In this document: piece after piece, positions 35,126 to 47,470 of the stretch
Numbering within the stretch: the first letter of the stretch is position 1
How the letters are laid out: every line of letters begins with the position of its first letter
Origin: Rosellinia necatrix
Taxonomy: Eukaryota > Ascomycota > Sordariomycetes > Xylariales > Xylariaceae
Reading direction: 5' to 3'
Length of the DNA: 64,000 bases
Assembly (NCBI GenBank): GCA_021209875.1
Contig: JAGYVD010000009.1
Coordinates: 2,232,001-2,296,000, forward strand
The notes under the pieces: model-generated
What the model was told of the DNA's origin: nothing
Databases searched by the model: none
Seen by the model: only the letters and a program-made list of their open reading frames with translations
Position numbers and translations under genes: made by a program

Positions 35126-37365
35126 AAGCTGCGTCCGAAGGTCGAGCAGAATTTAACTTCACGACCAATGATGGCTCGAACTTCCAGTTTTACACACTAG
35201 TTCAAGACTCTTACGGATCAATCAGCGACCCCAAGCCTATGGAAGACGGCAAGTGGGTACGTACATGTTGGAGGGTTGGGATTGCTGTCACCCATTTCAT
35301 CAACATGGACCACCTCCGGAAAGACAGGCTTGGCCACTGGGGAGTATAATCACCAGAAACGACTCGGAGCAATTGAAGGTACCGGTATGTCTCTCTAATC
35401 TTTCCGAGCCCAAAATGGCTTTACTGACCTCAACAGTTTAATGTTCCCCAAGATATATTCAAAATATACGGGGTTAACTAGGCTCCTCAAGGCAGAGCAC
35501 CAAATCTTGAAGCTATATGGGGAGATGTCAAAAAAGGCAAGAGAGACATGAAAAAGGAGGAATTCAAAACCATCCAGAAAGCCACTGAAACGGAAGGGGG
35601 AACACAGTTTGGCCGGTATGAAGAACAGGACTTCTACTTCAGCTGGCCCGAGTTCGTACTAGTAGATATGTGTTTGAAGAACATTCATTAGCCGCAAGCA
35701 CGAGAGCTAACCCATAGTCAGCCCAATTTATTATGCACGAATTTATATTCAAGGCTCTTTCTGTACCTCTCAAGTCTAGGCCCCAGCAACGGGCTATGAA
35801 TTCTCATCTTCAAGAATCAGCGGACGCCTACAACTTGCAAAACAACAACTGTCAAGATTTCTATCGGTTACTCATCAACAAAATGAGTGAGAACGGCTGG
35901 AGGAACCCAGATCGATGTTACGAAGCGTTTACCCTCCATGATCTAGTAAAAGAATGGAGGAGCGAAGATAATTCATGGGCCTGCCGGAAAGATTTTGGCC
36001 AGAAGCAGCTTGTGTTATCTTTCCTCAGCCCGCGCGCACCTGAGCTAGACGAGGGCGGGAAGCTAGAGCTCGTGCAGATAAGCTCAAGACGAGCGGAGAA
36101 GCTGTGGGTGCATCTGCTAGGTTCGGATAAGAGCATGACGCAACTAGGTCGTGATGAATCCTTGGCAGTGCTTCTATCCAAGCTCAACTACCTTCCCCTG
36201 GTGATTGAATCGGCTCGGTCGTATTTCGAAAGTTCAAGAAGCATGCCTCGATCTTAGATAAACATGGTATCACAGCTTCAATGGATGCGGTAGCACTCGT
36301 ATGGCTTACGTCGTTCGAGAATATTCGAGAGACCCCGGGACTTGAGCAGGTAGTATCCTTCATGTCATGCATCAGTCCCATGAAAATCCCGCCACCGTTG
36401 CTACGCGGCTGTTATACGCCAACGGAGGGAGCCGAGGGCCCAATTGCGCTGCTAGGCGCCTATAGAATGTTGTTGAAACAAAAAGGAGGCAGACTCAGGG
36501 TATTCTGTACCCACGGCTTAATTCACGAATTGATGAAGAATTGGGTTGAGTGTCGAGATCATACAGCAGCAGCGGCAACAGAGGCCATGGGGCATATAGC
36601 AGCAGTTCTCCCCTGCGTTGATACCGATGATGACGACTTGTACAAAACGTGTATCGGCCATGCTGACGCAGCGCTGCACAGCGGCACGATAGTCGATACG
36701 AAGGAAAGGTTTGATCTCTCTTTTGCAGTTGGACAGTACAAAATGGCGGAATGGAAGAAGGTTGCGAAACCAGCGTATAAACCTGACCGAGCTATCGGCT
36801 ATTTAGAATACGCCTGCGAATGGGGACGAGGACATGGCGTGGGGAATTACCGGGACCACATTGTGTCGTTACAGGCTCTGATCCAGGCTCTGATAGCGAG
36901 ACAGCAGAAAAACCCTCCGGTCGATAGGATCGTCGGGCTCTACAAGAAAATCGCCCAAGTTTTTATCAACAATTGCACAAGATGTGACAAGGAACGACTC
37001 GAAGCACAATACGAGCTGGCGAAGATGTACTGGCGCCACCTAAGGTACCCAGAGGCGGCGACGATGCTCGAGCGCATAGTATGTCAGGAAACTAATGACC
37101 TCGAAGACAAAGATCCCCTGCGAGCTGAATCTCTAAACTAGCTTGGGGAAGCGTACGCGCGCCTCCGCCAATGGGAAGACGTCATTAAAATACTCGAGAG
37201 GGTTGGTAAGATTGAGACTGAGTTCCGTAAACTTATCGAGCCTATGGTGTTTCTCATGGCGAAGACCAACCTCAAAACTGCTTACATGGCGACTGGGGAG
37301 CACGAGAAGGCATCTGCTATAAGACAAGAAGAACTTGCACTTGCGAAGCAGATCTGGGGCTGGTG
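35114..37365 (+). pseudogene. Decayed NLR-like gene: LRAT/NlpC-like N-terminal piece, NB-ARC remnant and TPR region
   Basis: Three kinds of homology occur in order on the plus strand. First, about 35230-35890 gives AVTHF...DRLGHWG and, much later, YNLQNNNCQDFYRLL. These are the His and Cys motifs of circularly permuted papain-fold (LRAT/NlpC-like) proteins, interrupted by stops and a frameshift after HWG. Second, 36000-36450 gives the C-terminal part of an NB-ARC module (LELVQISSRRAEKLW, LLSKLNYLPLVIESA, then VWLTSFENIRETPG) with a frameshift near 36225. The P-loop part is missing. Third, a TPR-like region runs to a TGA at 37363 (ERLEAQYELAKMYWRHL, LGEAYARLRQWEDVIKILE), with a TAG at 37139. 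It would have been a fungal incompatibility or defence-type receptor. It might instead be two adjacent dead genes, because the first part is separated by deleted sequence. Confidence 0.72.
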
Positions 37366-38646
37366 ATCCCTGCCTGCCCAGGGCTGAAAAGCCCTACTCC
37401 ATCCCCATACTTCTATTCAAGGTCGCCGATTACAATGTCAAGGTGATTATGAATACGATCAAGTCGGTGATAACACCAACCGCCGCACAGGCGCTATTTC
37501 GGATGTGACATGCGGAGATTGTGAAGAAAAATGGGGATGGTCATTCGACGCGGAAGCGTCTCGTTCTGAGTCATTGATGGCAGTGCCAGATGAGCTCGAT
37601 TTAAGCATCAGATGCAGTCGACTATGTATACTAACTGGCGAGGTTAGAAAAAGACCTTAAACGTAAATTTAAGAATATTGTTAACCCTACCTGACTAACT
37701 GTCTTCGGGACTCGTTATGGTGGTTCCATGCTGGGATCTTGTCCAAGAATTGGCATCAGTTTCCTCATATCACTAGCAATCTTGTTTAACTAAGTTTCCT
37801 TTTTTATTCCAACATCGGCTCATGTCGTGGTGTAGCGTATCATACTATAATCATTGTTACAAGGATAAACGGTTCCGTTTTTCCCTTGACAATTTTCTAA
37901 TAGGTGGCCGGGATATTGCGACGGCGCAGTAACGGGGGCATTCTTGGACCGGCTTATGAGCTCATATAATCGTCGAGTGAATACTCAATACCAATTTCTG
38001 GATCGATTAAGTACTAAAATCGCGCGCCATACCACGTCTAAAAGGCCGTGGAAAAGATGAGACCATTGAACTCTGCTCCATAGAAATCCCATGCTCTAAT
38101 ATATTTCTTAATATACACGGGGATGGAATAGATAAAATGGTACCTCATGAGTAAGTTCAGTGTAGACCGGCCAATCCCTGCGAAGAGTTCTAAGGGCGTA
38201 AAGGCAGCTAGCGCCCTCAGTATTAGACACTCTGTCTCCGACCTGATACCCTATTCCTGTCTTGAGGCACCACGAATTATACCATCCCAAAAGTATGCTA
38301 CAAATTGAGAGAGGGTGACGCAAACACACCTTCATGAACAATTATACCTATTAGGCGCCGCCTGTAAGAATCTCCCTAGGCGACTTTATTCTGACTGAGC
38401 TCGGGCCAGGAAATTCCCTCTGATTAGGGTACCGGAGAGAAGACGGGACAAGTTCCTACGCCTAGCGAATGAGTAAATAGTTCCCATCCAATCTAGAAAA
38501 TGGGGGAAAGTATCCAGGCTGAAGTAAGTCATCCGAGTTCGTGTCCCAAAAGCCTCGAAACAGCTTCTGACGGATAAACGCTCGAATAATGCAGCGTAAT
38601 AATATGCAAGGGAGATTGCCTGTCCTAAAAGTAATTTGGGCAGACA
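37366..38646. other. Intergenic region, no gene seen
   Basis: The first 250 bases after the NLR-like relic may still be degenerate coding sequence. The rest is AT-rich with frequent stops. It ends at the 3' side of the ceramidase gene. Confidence 0.5.
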
Positions 38647-39652
38647 TCATTCCTCCTTTTCCCGTTTCAACTCTTCTTGGATTTCTCTCACAAGATCCAT
38701 GATACCAGCCGCGCTCATAGCGGTGAGAATGTGCCACCATCCATGAAGCTCCAGAAGCCAAGCCCATGGGACTCCGACCTGTTGGCGAAGATTTCTCAAC
38801 TCAGCGCAAAGCTCGAGGTCGGCATGCCAGAGAGCATAGGCGACGCCCATCAAGATGAGAGAGGCCCGGCCCCGAACTCGCCACTGGGCGACCTTGGCTG
38901 CTGGGAAACCGGGCTCGCGCCAATAGAACAAGTAGACGCCGCGCACGATGATGAGAGCAATCGCGATGGAAAAGCCTATCACATGATAGATGATCTTCCC
39001 TGTCCAGAGATAAAAGGCGGCGAAGAGGGGAAAGACGACGGCCAGGCTGGTATTAATGAACCGATCATAGCCCGACGAGCGCCGGACGGTCAGAAGGCCC
39101 TGCAGTATGGACCAGACAATGCCAATCATAGCGAGCTCATCCCCAAACTGAAGGGTATGTCGGAGCGATGCATGGAATAGAAACGAGGCGATGCCAAGAA
39201 CAAACAGAGAAACGGACATGAAGTCCGCCCTGGGCGCGAACAGGCCGCGGCTGCCGGGGCCATACATGTACTGCAGCGCGAAGAAGACTGACGGCATTTC
39301 ACGAATATTAACGACGGACCTTGCTCACGTGTCTATGAGTAGCTCTTTGGGATAAGAAGGGTGGGGGAAGGGAGGGAGGGAGGGAGGAGGAGGGAGGGAG
39401 GGGAGGAGGGGAGGCTCGTTGTACCATAAAGCAGATTTGTCAAGGTGTTGATGAACTCAGCAAAATACCGGGTGACGGCATAGTCCTCCTCGCAAAAGCT
39501 GCGCATGAGTCAGTGCTGCTGCCGAGTGACAGAGGTGTGAGAGAGGGTGGCGGAGAGGGTGGCGGTAATTACTTTGCGCTGCTTGTGGGAGGGCTCCAGG
39601 CTCCGTGTAGCGCGTGGCGATCGCCCGCGAAGTGTCTATTGTGATGGCCCAT
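38647..39652 (-). CDS. Alkaline ceramidase (YPC1/YDC1 family)
   Basis: Three exons on the minus strand (39652-39573, 39498-39425, 39287-38647) join to 264 residues. The family hydrolyses ceramide or phytoceramide to a sphingoid base and fatty acid in the ER/Golgi membrane. The joined N-terminus reads MGHHNRHFAG, then WSPPTSSANFCEEDY and AEFINTLTN, all conserved in the family. About seven hydrophobic segments follow. The catalytic metal-binding residues are present: His in SFLFHASLR, Asp in GDELAMI, and the His pair in LELHGWWHILT. WHADLELCAELRNLR is also typical. The second intron contains a long pure CT-rich microsatellite. The first exon is short but ends in a GTAATT donor that joins in phase to NFCEEDY, which fixes the start. 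A threefold 13-base repeat lies just upstream of the ATG. Confidence 0.92.
39358..39413. repeat. GGGA/GGA purine repeat inside a ceramidase intron
   Basis: A run of GGGAGGGAGGG and GGAGGAGGG units on the plus strand is a pure CT tract in the transcript. It lies within the intron between 39424 and 39288. It could act as an extended polypyrimidine tract or form quadruplex DNA. Confidence 0.85.
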
Positions 39653-40305
39653 GTGGAGGAACGCGCTGACCGACAAGGCAAGGCTGGCTAGCTATGTGGC
39701 TAGCTATGTGGCTAGCTATGTCTTGTCCAGGTTGAAAACTGGCTCTCCTATTGTCCCGAGTTCTTCCGCGACGTTGCCTATGTTAGAACCGGGCGTTGTT
39801 TGTGGGCACGCAACGACGACAGGATGGGAGGTTTGGCCAGGCTGCAGGATAATATAATATCAGGGTCTACTTTACAGAAGTAGTGTAGTGTAGGCAGTGA
39901 AGTTATAGGACACTAGACTAGAAGCGGCTACCAGGGGTCTTGTCCCAAGGTACGCAGACGGTACACAAGGAATAAGAATGATGTAATCACGTCGCCGTAG
40001 GGGCCGAACAGAGAGACAAGAAGTTATACCTACCTAGGTAGGTAGGCTTATGGGTCCCGTATTATAAGACATGGCATGTATACATACACACAGTTATTCA
40101 AACCCGACCGTAAACAGAAGTGCAGGTCCACTACCCACATAGCGTACAAGCACTACCATAATAGCGTTGATATAAGTCTGGTGCCCTATCATCCGGTCAC
40201 TCTGGTCCACGTTTCACCTATCGCTAATGGTACCCAGTTGATGGGAAGTTAACTACCTTAAGATGCTTAGTACTTGGGGGTAGGTACTTAGCGGGTACCT
40301 AGTAA
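39653..40305. other. Intergenic region: ceramidase promoter and 3' side of the GMC gene
   Basis: Three tandem copies of a 13-base unit (GCTAGCTATGTG-like) lie at about 39687-39722, just before the ceramidase ATG. A palindromic ACCTACCTAGGTAGGTAGG block lies at about 40028-40050. No gene was seen. Confidence 0.6.
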
Positions 40306-42735
40306 TTAGTCACCGTGGTGGTCGTCGGCTTTAATCAAATCCGCCGCCTTGAACTCGGAACATTAGCCCTTCCAAACGCTGAAGTAAACTCCCAACTTCA
40401 CCACACGCAATCTTACCTTCTCGGCGATGGCATATGTGGTCTGGCACGTATTCGCGCCGACGAGAACCGACATAATGCTCGCATCCACCACGCGGAGGCG
40501 CTTGACGCCGTAGACCTTGAGCTGCTCGTCGACAACGCCGCCCAGCTCGCGCGGCAACATGGAACACGTGCCGACCGGGTGGAAGTACGAGGGGTTGACG
40601 TTCTGGCGCAGGAACGCCTTCAGGGCCTCCGGCTCCCTGACGGACTCGGCCGGCTGGGCCTGGCGCGGCGCGAACCCCCGCATCCGGGTCTCGAAGTAGT
40701 AGCGCCTCGTGAAGCGCAGGATCTCGACCATGATGTCGAGGTCCACGGGGTTGGTCAGCGCGCGGTAGTCCACCACCGGCTCGCTCCCGAACGGGTCCGC
40801 CGTGTTGATGTTCACCGTGCCCCGGCTCAGCGGGTGCAGGTCGACGATTGTGCCCGACGACGCCCCGCCCGTTAGCACGTGGTTGTAGAACGCCGTGTTG
40901 GGCGACCGGATGGCCGCTGCCATGTCCTTCATCTGTGCCTTGTACCCTGAGGCGCATGAATGTCAGTCGCCACGGTCGGAGGCGTCGTTGATAATTGGAC
41001 ACCAGTACTTCGACTGCCGCTCGTAGATAACGAACGTTCTCGTCTTCGAAATCTACTCACCTGCTACAATGGTTGGGTGGGTGCCGTTTGGCAGTAACGC
41101 GGCGTGATCCAACCCCTCGAGCTTCGAGGCGATGCCCTCAAAGGTATCTGGAGCGATGACTGGCATACTAAGCCAGGCAGCGGCATTACCGACGCCTAAC
41201 GAGTAAGGACCTAAACACCATCGATTAATTTAAATAATACAATACCCTACACACACCAATTCAGTAGCATACCAGTCTTGTTAACCCTCCAGAGCTCTTG
41301 AGCCCATGCCAAGAAGCTCTGGTTTGAGTACATGTCTGTCGGGTTCGGATGCATCGTAAAGTTTTGGACTTCCCTCGCCTCTGTCAGCAGACTATAGCTC
41401 GGGTGTCTAGGGTAGGGAATAGACCTACGAGTCACGCTCGTAAACACCATGGGGTGATCCTGGAAGTTCTGCCCAACACCTGGGAGGTCAACAGCAGTGT
41501 CTATACCCGCGGCTTCCAAAAGCGCCCTTGGACCAATACCGCTTTGCTGAAGCAGCTGCGGCGAGTGAATTGCACCGGCCGCTACGATCACTTCTTTATT
41601 CGCCTTCACGATGACGACAGAGGTGTTATTCTCAGTCTTCTGCTCGAATGAGACTCCAATGGCTACTCCGTCGTCGAGCAGTATCTTAGTGACCTTAGAA
41701 TCGGTGACTACCTCGAAATTGGTCCTATTGATATTATCAAAGTGGCCGGTCCTGGCGTATGATCTTTCTACCTTTTCGGGGTCCATGAAAGTTGGGAACC
41801 AGTATACACCAGCCTTGCCTGAGCCACTGTCTTGTGGGAATTCAACACCCGGTATGTCCCGAAACGCTTCAAATTGTGCCTCTTGTCCAATGTGAGAAAG
41901 TAGTTAAGATTCGAGTGTTATTCAGCACGAACCTAGAGTAGGCCATTGGAAATGCGGCCAAGAAGTGTGAACGCTCGAACTATTGCCCCAGTACGACGTG
42001 TCCCAGGTGATGTTGACGGATTTAGCGACCTCTCCATCTGGCGGCGAGAAGCTAAGAGCCTGTTATATTTAGAGCTATTCCACGGCGATACACGTATAAA
42101 GAAACCCACTTTCTTGAAATACGGTAACAAACCCGCCCATGACCAAGATGAGTCTTGACCGAAGAAACTCCCCCAGCGATCGTAATCGTCGGATGTCCCC
42201 CGAATGGTCATCATAGCATTGATTGCGGAACTTCCGCCAACCAACTTCCCAACTGTAACGGCGGTCGATCTGTTGTTCAGGTTTGGCTGACGGACCGAGT
42301 TGATTTGGTACGACCAAGTCGATCCTATCGCTGCAAGTCCTGAGTAGACTTGGCTGATTCTCGGGGAGTCGACTGGCGACGAATATTAGCCCAGTACGGA
42401 CATCCATGAGGACAGATGAAAGCACATTACGTACCAACCTTGCCATTTTCGATAACCAGAACCGATGCTAGTCTTGAGTGTCATTCAATACCCAGAGACC
42501 CCCAAAAGGGATATGAGTGCTCACACTTTCCATCTGCTGATAGCCGGTCGGCGACTGTTAAGCCGGAAGTTCCTGCACCCACAATCACATAGTCATAAGA
42601 AGATTTTACATTTGACACACCATATGATGATCGAATGTGAGAGCCATACTGCGAATTAACTTCTCCTAACGCATAGGCTGCCTCCAGGAGCGATATCGCC
42701 CAAAGGGCAGCACTGACAACGAAGCTTGGCAACAT
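40306..42735 (-). CDS. Secreted GMC oxidoreductase (aryl-alcohol oxidase/choline dehydrogenase-like)
   Basis: Eight exons on the minus strand (42735-42525, 42467-42435, 42372-42110, 42059-41933, 41881-41273, 41210-41061, 40946-40417, 40347-40306) join in frame to 654 residues. A signal peptide ([22 protein letters not shown]) precedes the FAD-binding Rossmann motif [36 protein letters not shown] and [16 protein letters not shown] are the two GMC signature regions. The active-site His is in [10 protein letters not shown], followed by [15 protein letters not shown] near the end. The last intron restores the usual C-terminal AADLIKAD. Many N-x-S/T sites fit secretion. The enzyme oxidises a primary alcohol or sugar with FAD and probably passes electrons to oxygen; the substrate is unknown. 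The 33-base second exon is supported by the reading VLVIENGKV across it. Confidence 0.92.
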
Positions 42736-44098
42736 TTTGCGACGTCAGTATCATTGGGAGTATCCTCTTCAGGGCTACGGACGACTCGCGTCTATTAAGG
42801 ATCCCCTGGAAGATTTATATTCCCATGCCGAAACAGTCCATGCTAGTCGAGTCGGCCATCTTTCGTAGCTGAGTGGCAGGCTTCGCGGCTAATTGTTGAA
42901 CAGGTACAGCTCCGGGGTAAGGCTGTTCAGCCGATTGGCTACATCCCCAGGTTTATAAGAAATAGCCACAACTCTGCATGTTGACGGGAATAAACCTTTT
43001 ATGCCGGCAGATGTCGCATGCTGCTTCTTAGAGATTAAGTCCAATCTACTTTTCCCGTTATTGGGTCCTCGGCCGGCGCAACAGGCTTAGCATTACACAA
43101 CATATATTGTACCAAGATCGTAAAATAGCCTTAATCCTTGTTCTCTCTAGTTCATGTATTCCTCGCCAACTAACCACCGGCACGAAAACGAAGGCTAGTA
43201 TCGGCTCTTAAATATCCCTATCTTTGACAGCCATTGCGCACGACAATATGGGTGTAGATAGCTACTACCTACCAAGCCTTGTTCGTTGAAAAATGAACAC
43301 TGAAATCCCAGGTTCGCTCATTAGTTGTCCATCTTAAATCGGGTATCACAGGACCCAGTGTCATGTATCTATGCTCGTGGCTTTCGCCTCCTGCTCGATT
43401 TATATTCGCACGCTCTCTCATGTCAAGTAGGTCATTGGTTACATAACTTGTCTTTCTCAAGACTACACTCACACATTTTAATTGCCGTCTTATCAGCTCG
43501 CTTACTATCCTTCCTTCTTTTTAGCTTGGCCTATCTACTCATAATGTCTTGCAACACCAGTCGTACTAGCAACCGTAATCAGGTAGACTAATCCATGATT
43601 GATTATATTACCCACCAGAAATGAAACGCTACACCATGATACTACAGACAAGAGTAGAGCGCCATCAAGCCAAACACCTGACCGCTTGCGCTTACTTACA
43701 CTCCGCTACGGTGGTACCGTGATAGATCAACTGCAATATATATATTATTCCTTTTAGGGGCAATGGAGCATTAATTGGAACCAATTAAATCTCTTAATGT
43801 GATATTATAACTGCGGTAAGCTGGGGAAGTAGATCGTTTTAGAGGAAGCATGAAATCCGGTGGGTTTCGAACCAAAATATAAGAGATAATGAACAAATAT
43901 TGTTACACTAGAAGCTAAAGGTAAAAGAGCGAGCCTTGTTAACAGATACAAAAGCCGTGTCTGTTGAAGGTATGATGTCTGTTGAAGGTATGACACTATG
44001 ATCACAAATCGTAAAGGTAATTCAGTAGTGTTTATAAACACTCTGGCCGACATATAGCAACCCCCCGCACTATGAATGTGACAGAGCATAGATAACCT
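42736..44098. other. Intergenic region, promoter of the GMC gene
   Basis: No gene was recognised on either strand. A short direct repeat (TGTTGAAGGTATGA twice) lies at about 43963-43992. The last part is the 3' side of the small secreted protein gene. Confidence 0.55.
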
Positions 44099-44653
44099 TT
44101 ACGCTGTCACCGTCACTGGAATCGTGAATGCAGTCTCCCACGTCCCGCTCCAATCAGAAACGCCGGTAACAGTAACGTTCTTGCCTTCGAAGGTGAACGT
44201 TTGTGTGAGGGTAAGGGGACCAAGGGTAGCAGGATATAGAGAAGCGTGGATATCGGACCCCGCGACAGTGTTGACACAGCCCGATAACGTGTTGCACTGG
44301 ATAGTAAAGTGTTAGTCGCAATAATGTCACGCAAGGCTGGATTGCTTAGATATTCTGTTTGCAGCACTCTAAGAGAGTTTTCTGAAGACTTTAACTGAAA
44401 ATATATAGTATTGTTGTGTTAGGACATCACTTACTCGGGCAGCGAAGGCGGGGGCGCCTGGGACCGTGTTTGGGGGGCCAAAGACGACGTAGTTTGCACT
44501 AAGGCAGCCGAAGTAGCCGCAAGCGGCAGCTTCTGTAATAAAATACCAAAAAGCGGTATCCTGTTGGCGAGTTGTGATCTCGGCCATAGTGGGAATAGCA
44601 CCAGCCCATGCGCCAATAGCACAAAGGGCGATCGCGGGGAGGGTAGCACGCAT
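44099..44653 (-). CDS. Small secreted cysteine-containing protein, effector-like
   Basis: Two exons on the minus strand (44653-44435 and 44296-44099) join in phase 0 to 138 residues. The protein starts with a signal peptide (MRATLPAIALCAIGAWAGA). The probable mature part has four cysteines, arranged as C-x4-C (CGYFGC) and, after the intron, C-x5-C (CNTLSGC). It ends in a beta-rich stretch (TLTQTFTFEGKNVTVTGV, TAFTIPVTVTA) with one glycosylation site. No known domain was recognised. Size, signal peptide and paired cysteines fit fungal effector-like or cell-surface interaction proteins. The intron is GTAAGT...CCAG. The isolated position in a gene-poor region is also common for such genes. Confidence 0.78.
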
Positions 44654-46288
44654 GGTGGTTGAATTTTCTGGATTTGACAAGAGTCCTCTAATAGAAGCCG
44701 ACGGTTTCAACCCGGTGAGACTATATGTGTGATGCTTGGGCTGAAAATATTGAAGAACAGGAAACAGTACCTATGATGAATATATATTCATCATATATAC
44801 TTAGCTACACACTCTACTAATTCTTGATTTCGATATTATGAACACGACATGGTAAACTAGCAATGTTATTACTAAAGCCTTGTAAGCCAACATCGTAGTA
44901 ATTCTACAAAACCAACCTAACTATATCTTTTCTATAAACCGCTTTTATTCTTCTAGTGATGCCACGAGGTTTGCTATAGGTTACATTCGCCTCGGATTCT
45001 CGGAAACAATGTTACCATCGTTGCTGCTAAGTAATAAAGCTTGTACCTAGCCAGGCACTCTTGGCACGCTAACTCATGGCTTATGTGGAGTGCAGAAGGT
45101 GGGCGACCCCTCCAGGGCGCATACACCGAACTTCTATAGCAAAGCCATTACATAGCGGTTAGCCAGCTCGAGTGTGTTCCCCTGTGCCCTGTTCCAATCC
45201 TCGCGGACTCACTCCGTCTTTAAATACTTACAAGGGTCTGTTCCGATAATCCGAGACGGAACATACACCTTTCCCGAGAGTTCAGCTTGAACGCTGTACT
45301 CCGCCTTCAATTAAGACGACAAGATCTCGCGAATGAAGCCAATACTTAAATTCAGTCACAGTACAATGCGATTGTTACGTAATACGACCTATCCAGTCAT
45401 AAACAGCTGTTTTACACTTCCACCACTAAGACTAGGGCTTAGTTGTTTCGTCGGATGTTGAATCAAGGCGACCTAAGTCTGTAGTAGGTTTTCTCTATAT
45501 ACACAGGATATCGATGGATCTGCCTGACACACAAGGGGTAACATATACTGAATGACCATAGGTATGACTAGCAAGGGGAGAAGTAGTTATCGTCTCAAGA
45601 CCGAAGCAATGACGTACATGGGCGATGAAGCCTTCCGAATAACCAGTCCGGCCGAATCAGTGCCACAGAACCAAGTTCCAGGACTCCAGACTTCTACCGG
45701 GCACAGGCCAAAATACCATGTATGTAGGTCGGAACAGCGCTGCCGATGAGAGAAGAACTCTCCCCTTATATAATAACAAAAAACATGAGAATGAGTCACC
45801 TGTTTCCTGTGTATGTCGCCATATTCCATTTCACCATTTCTCCTATATAGTATTCTTGACTTTTAAATAATCTAACAAGATTACAAATCCCCTTTGCTAA
45901 TTGTTCTCAAGTATGACGATTAAATGAGATTCTTCTATCTCCTCTCACACTGGAGGAATGAACTTGCACTTCGAAGGAACACGTTTTCACGTGAGTTAGT
46001 AGAGACCACAATCGTCAACATCGGTAGTTATGACCCGTAATGAACGTATTGTGCCCAGTTAAACGGCCATGGCAGGCGAAGTGCGCAAAGTAGCAGCCCT
46101 GCAGCGTCGCAAGCACCTACTCAACCCTGGGCCGCCTCAGGTGGCGGGCCACCACCTGGCCATCACTCACCTCCAATAGTGTGTCTTTGCCCTCCGCTAT
46201 GCCGGGGAGACTTGGCGGTGCCGGTTTCTCCTCGTCCGTCGGCATGGCTGGCATGGTGGCGATGAAGAGCGAGCCGGCCGCACTCTCT
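44654..46288. other. Intergenic region, no gene seen
   Basis: This is AT-rich upstream sequence of the small secreted protein, followed by DNA with frequent stops. The part from 46117 to 46288 is GC-richer and may be further degenerate sequence downstream of the TPR relic. Confidence 0.5.
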
Positions 46289-47470
46289 TTATCCCGGGAT
46301 GACTTCCGGACCCGGGCGAGCGCCCCGACGGCCGAGGACATAGGACGAGACTGTCTTGCTGTATGAGTTTTCCGCCTTCTTCGCGCCGCCGTGGATCCCG
46401 GCGGCGTGGAGCGACATCGTGCTGGCCAATCTGGATATGTCGCTTTTCCCATCTATTATGGAGTTCAAGATTATGGATTGGCCTCTCTCGAGGTATTGCA
46501 AACCGTCTTCAGGTTGACCCGACGCCAGAAGGAACGCACATAGATCAGCCCCCACGCCACTGAACGTTAAAATCACGTACTGCTGGTTCTTGCGCCCTAG
46601 TAACCGGATATCGATAGCAGGCAACAATCCAATGACTTCCTTACCGAGCCATGCGGCTGTTTCCCGTGTGTCTGCGAGAAACGCTTCCCCGCATCTCTCG
46701 GCTGCGTCGAGTTCGTGTGAAATGGCGAGGAGCTTCAGGCAGGTCACGGCGGCTTTAACACCGTGTAAAGGGACCGCCGTGCAGATTTCCCAGACCTCGC
46801 GGAGCACCGTCACAGCAGAATCGATACCCTCTCCCTTTAGCGTTCGAGTGACCTTGCGACCTAGCGCGATGCCCAGGGTATTTAGCCATCCAACACGTTC
46901 CGGGTGGCTGTTTGGCCTTGAGGATATAGCCCGACGCATTATATGAACGGCTTCGTCGAGATCGGTAGAGGGCCCTGTGTCTCTAGTTCGATCGTATCAA
47001 CGGAGCAACCTCGTGTTCACGCCGCCCAATCATGCAACATGCTCAGGATGATCTTCCAGGATTATGGATATGGCCTTTCGAGGGATTTCCATGGCTTCTT
47101 CAGGGCACATTAACTGCTGAGTCTTTTTTACAAAGATCCCAGCGCTTAACCCCCCAGGTTGTTCAGTACCCTGCGTCATGTCAATTGCTTCCGCAAGATA
47201 TGCTATCTCACCCGTTTGCTCGAATCTTATTGCCTCCTTGAGGTCTTCTGGATTGCCCATTTGCGCGTAGCAAATACCGAGCTTGTCTTTCAAGTCACTT
47301 AGTCGAACTGCGCGGTGTGGCTGGTGTTCCGGCGCAAGAGCCATTGATTGACGAACAAGGCGGATTGACTTGTCAAGCATGTCCATACCTTCTATCTCGT
47401 CATCCCTGTTCGCAAGGTCATTTGCTAATTCACTAAAGAAGGCCGCACGACTGAGGCAGATTTCCACCAT
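46289..47470 (-). pseudogene. Decayed TPR protein of the fungal TPR-CHAT type, CHAT domain not seen
   Basis: On the minus strand two long frames follow each other in the same reading frame, from 47470 to 47030 and then to 46289. They are separated by two TGA codons. The first replaces the conserved Trp after HPEHVA in a TPR unit; the second lies 12 codons on (LGGVNTRLLR, stop). Repeats of about 42 residues are visible (DLKDKLGICYAQMGNPEDLKEAIR, VGWLNTLGIALG, DLDEAVHIMRRAI). The segment from about 46650 to 46450 (LLPAIDIRLLGRKNQQYVI, LQYLERGQSIILNSIID) matches the region that precedes the CHAT peptidase in fungal TPR-CHAT proteins. The frame stops before any CHAT catalytic motif. The nonsense changes are of the G-to-A / C-to-T kind expected from RIP. 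Confidence 0.75.

Noticed and set aside
45120..45220. tRNA-like stretch with GTTCCAATCC
   Set aside because: No acceptor or anticodon stem can be paired around it.
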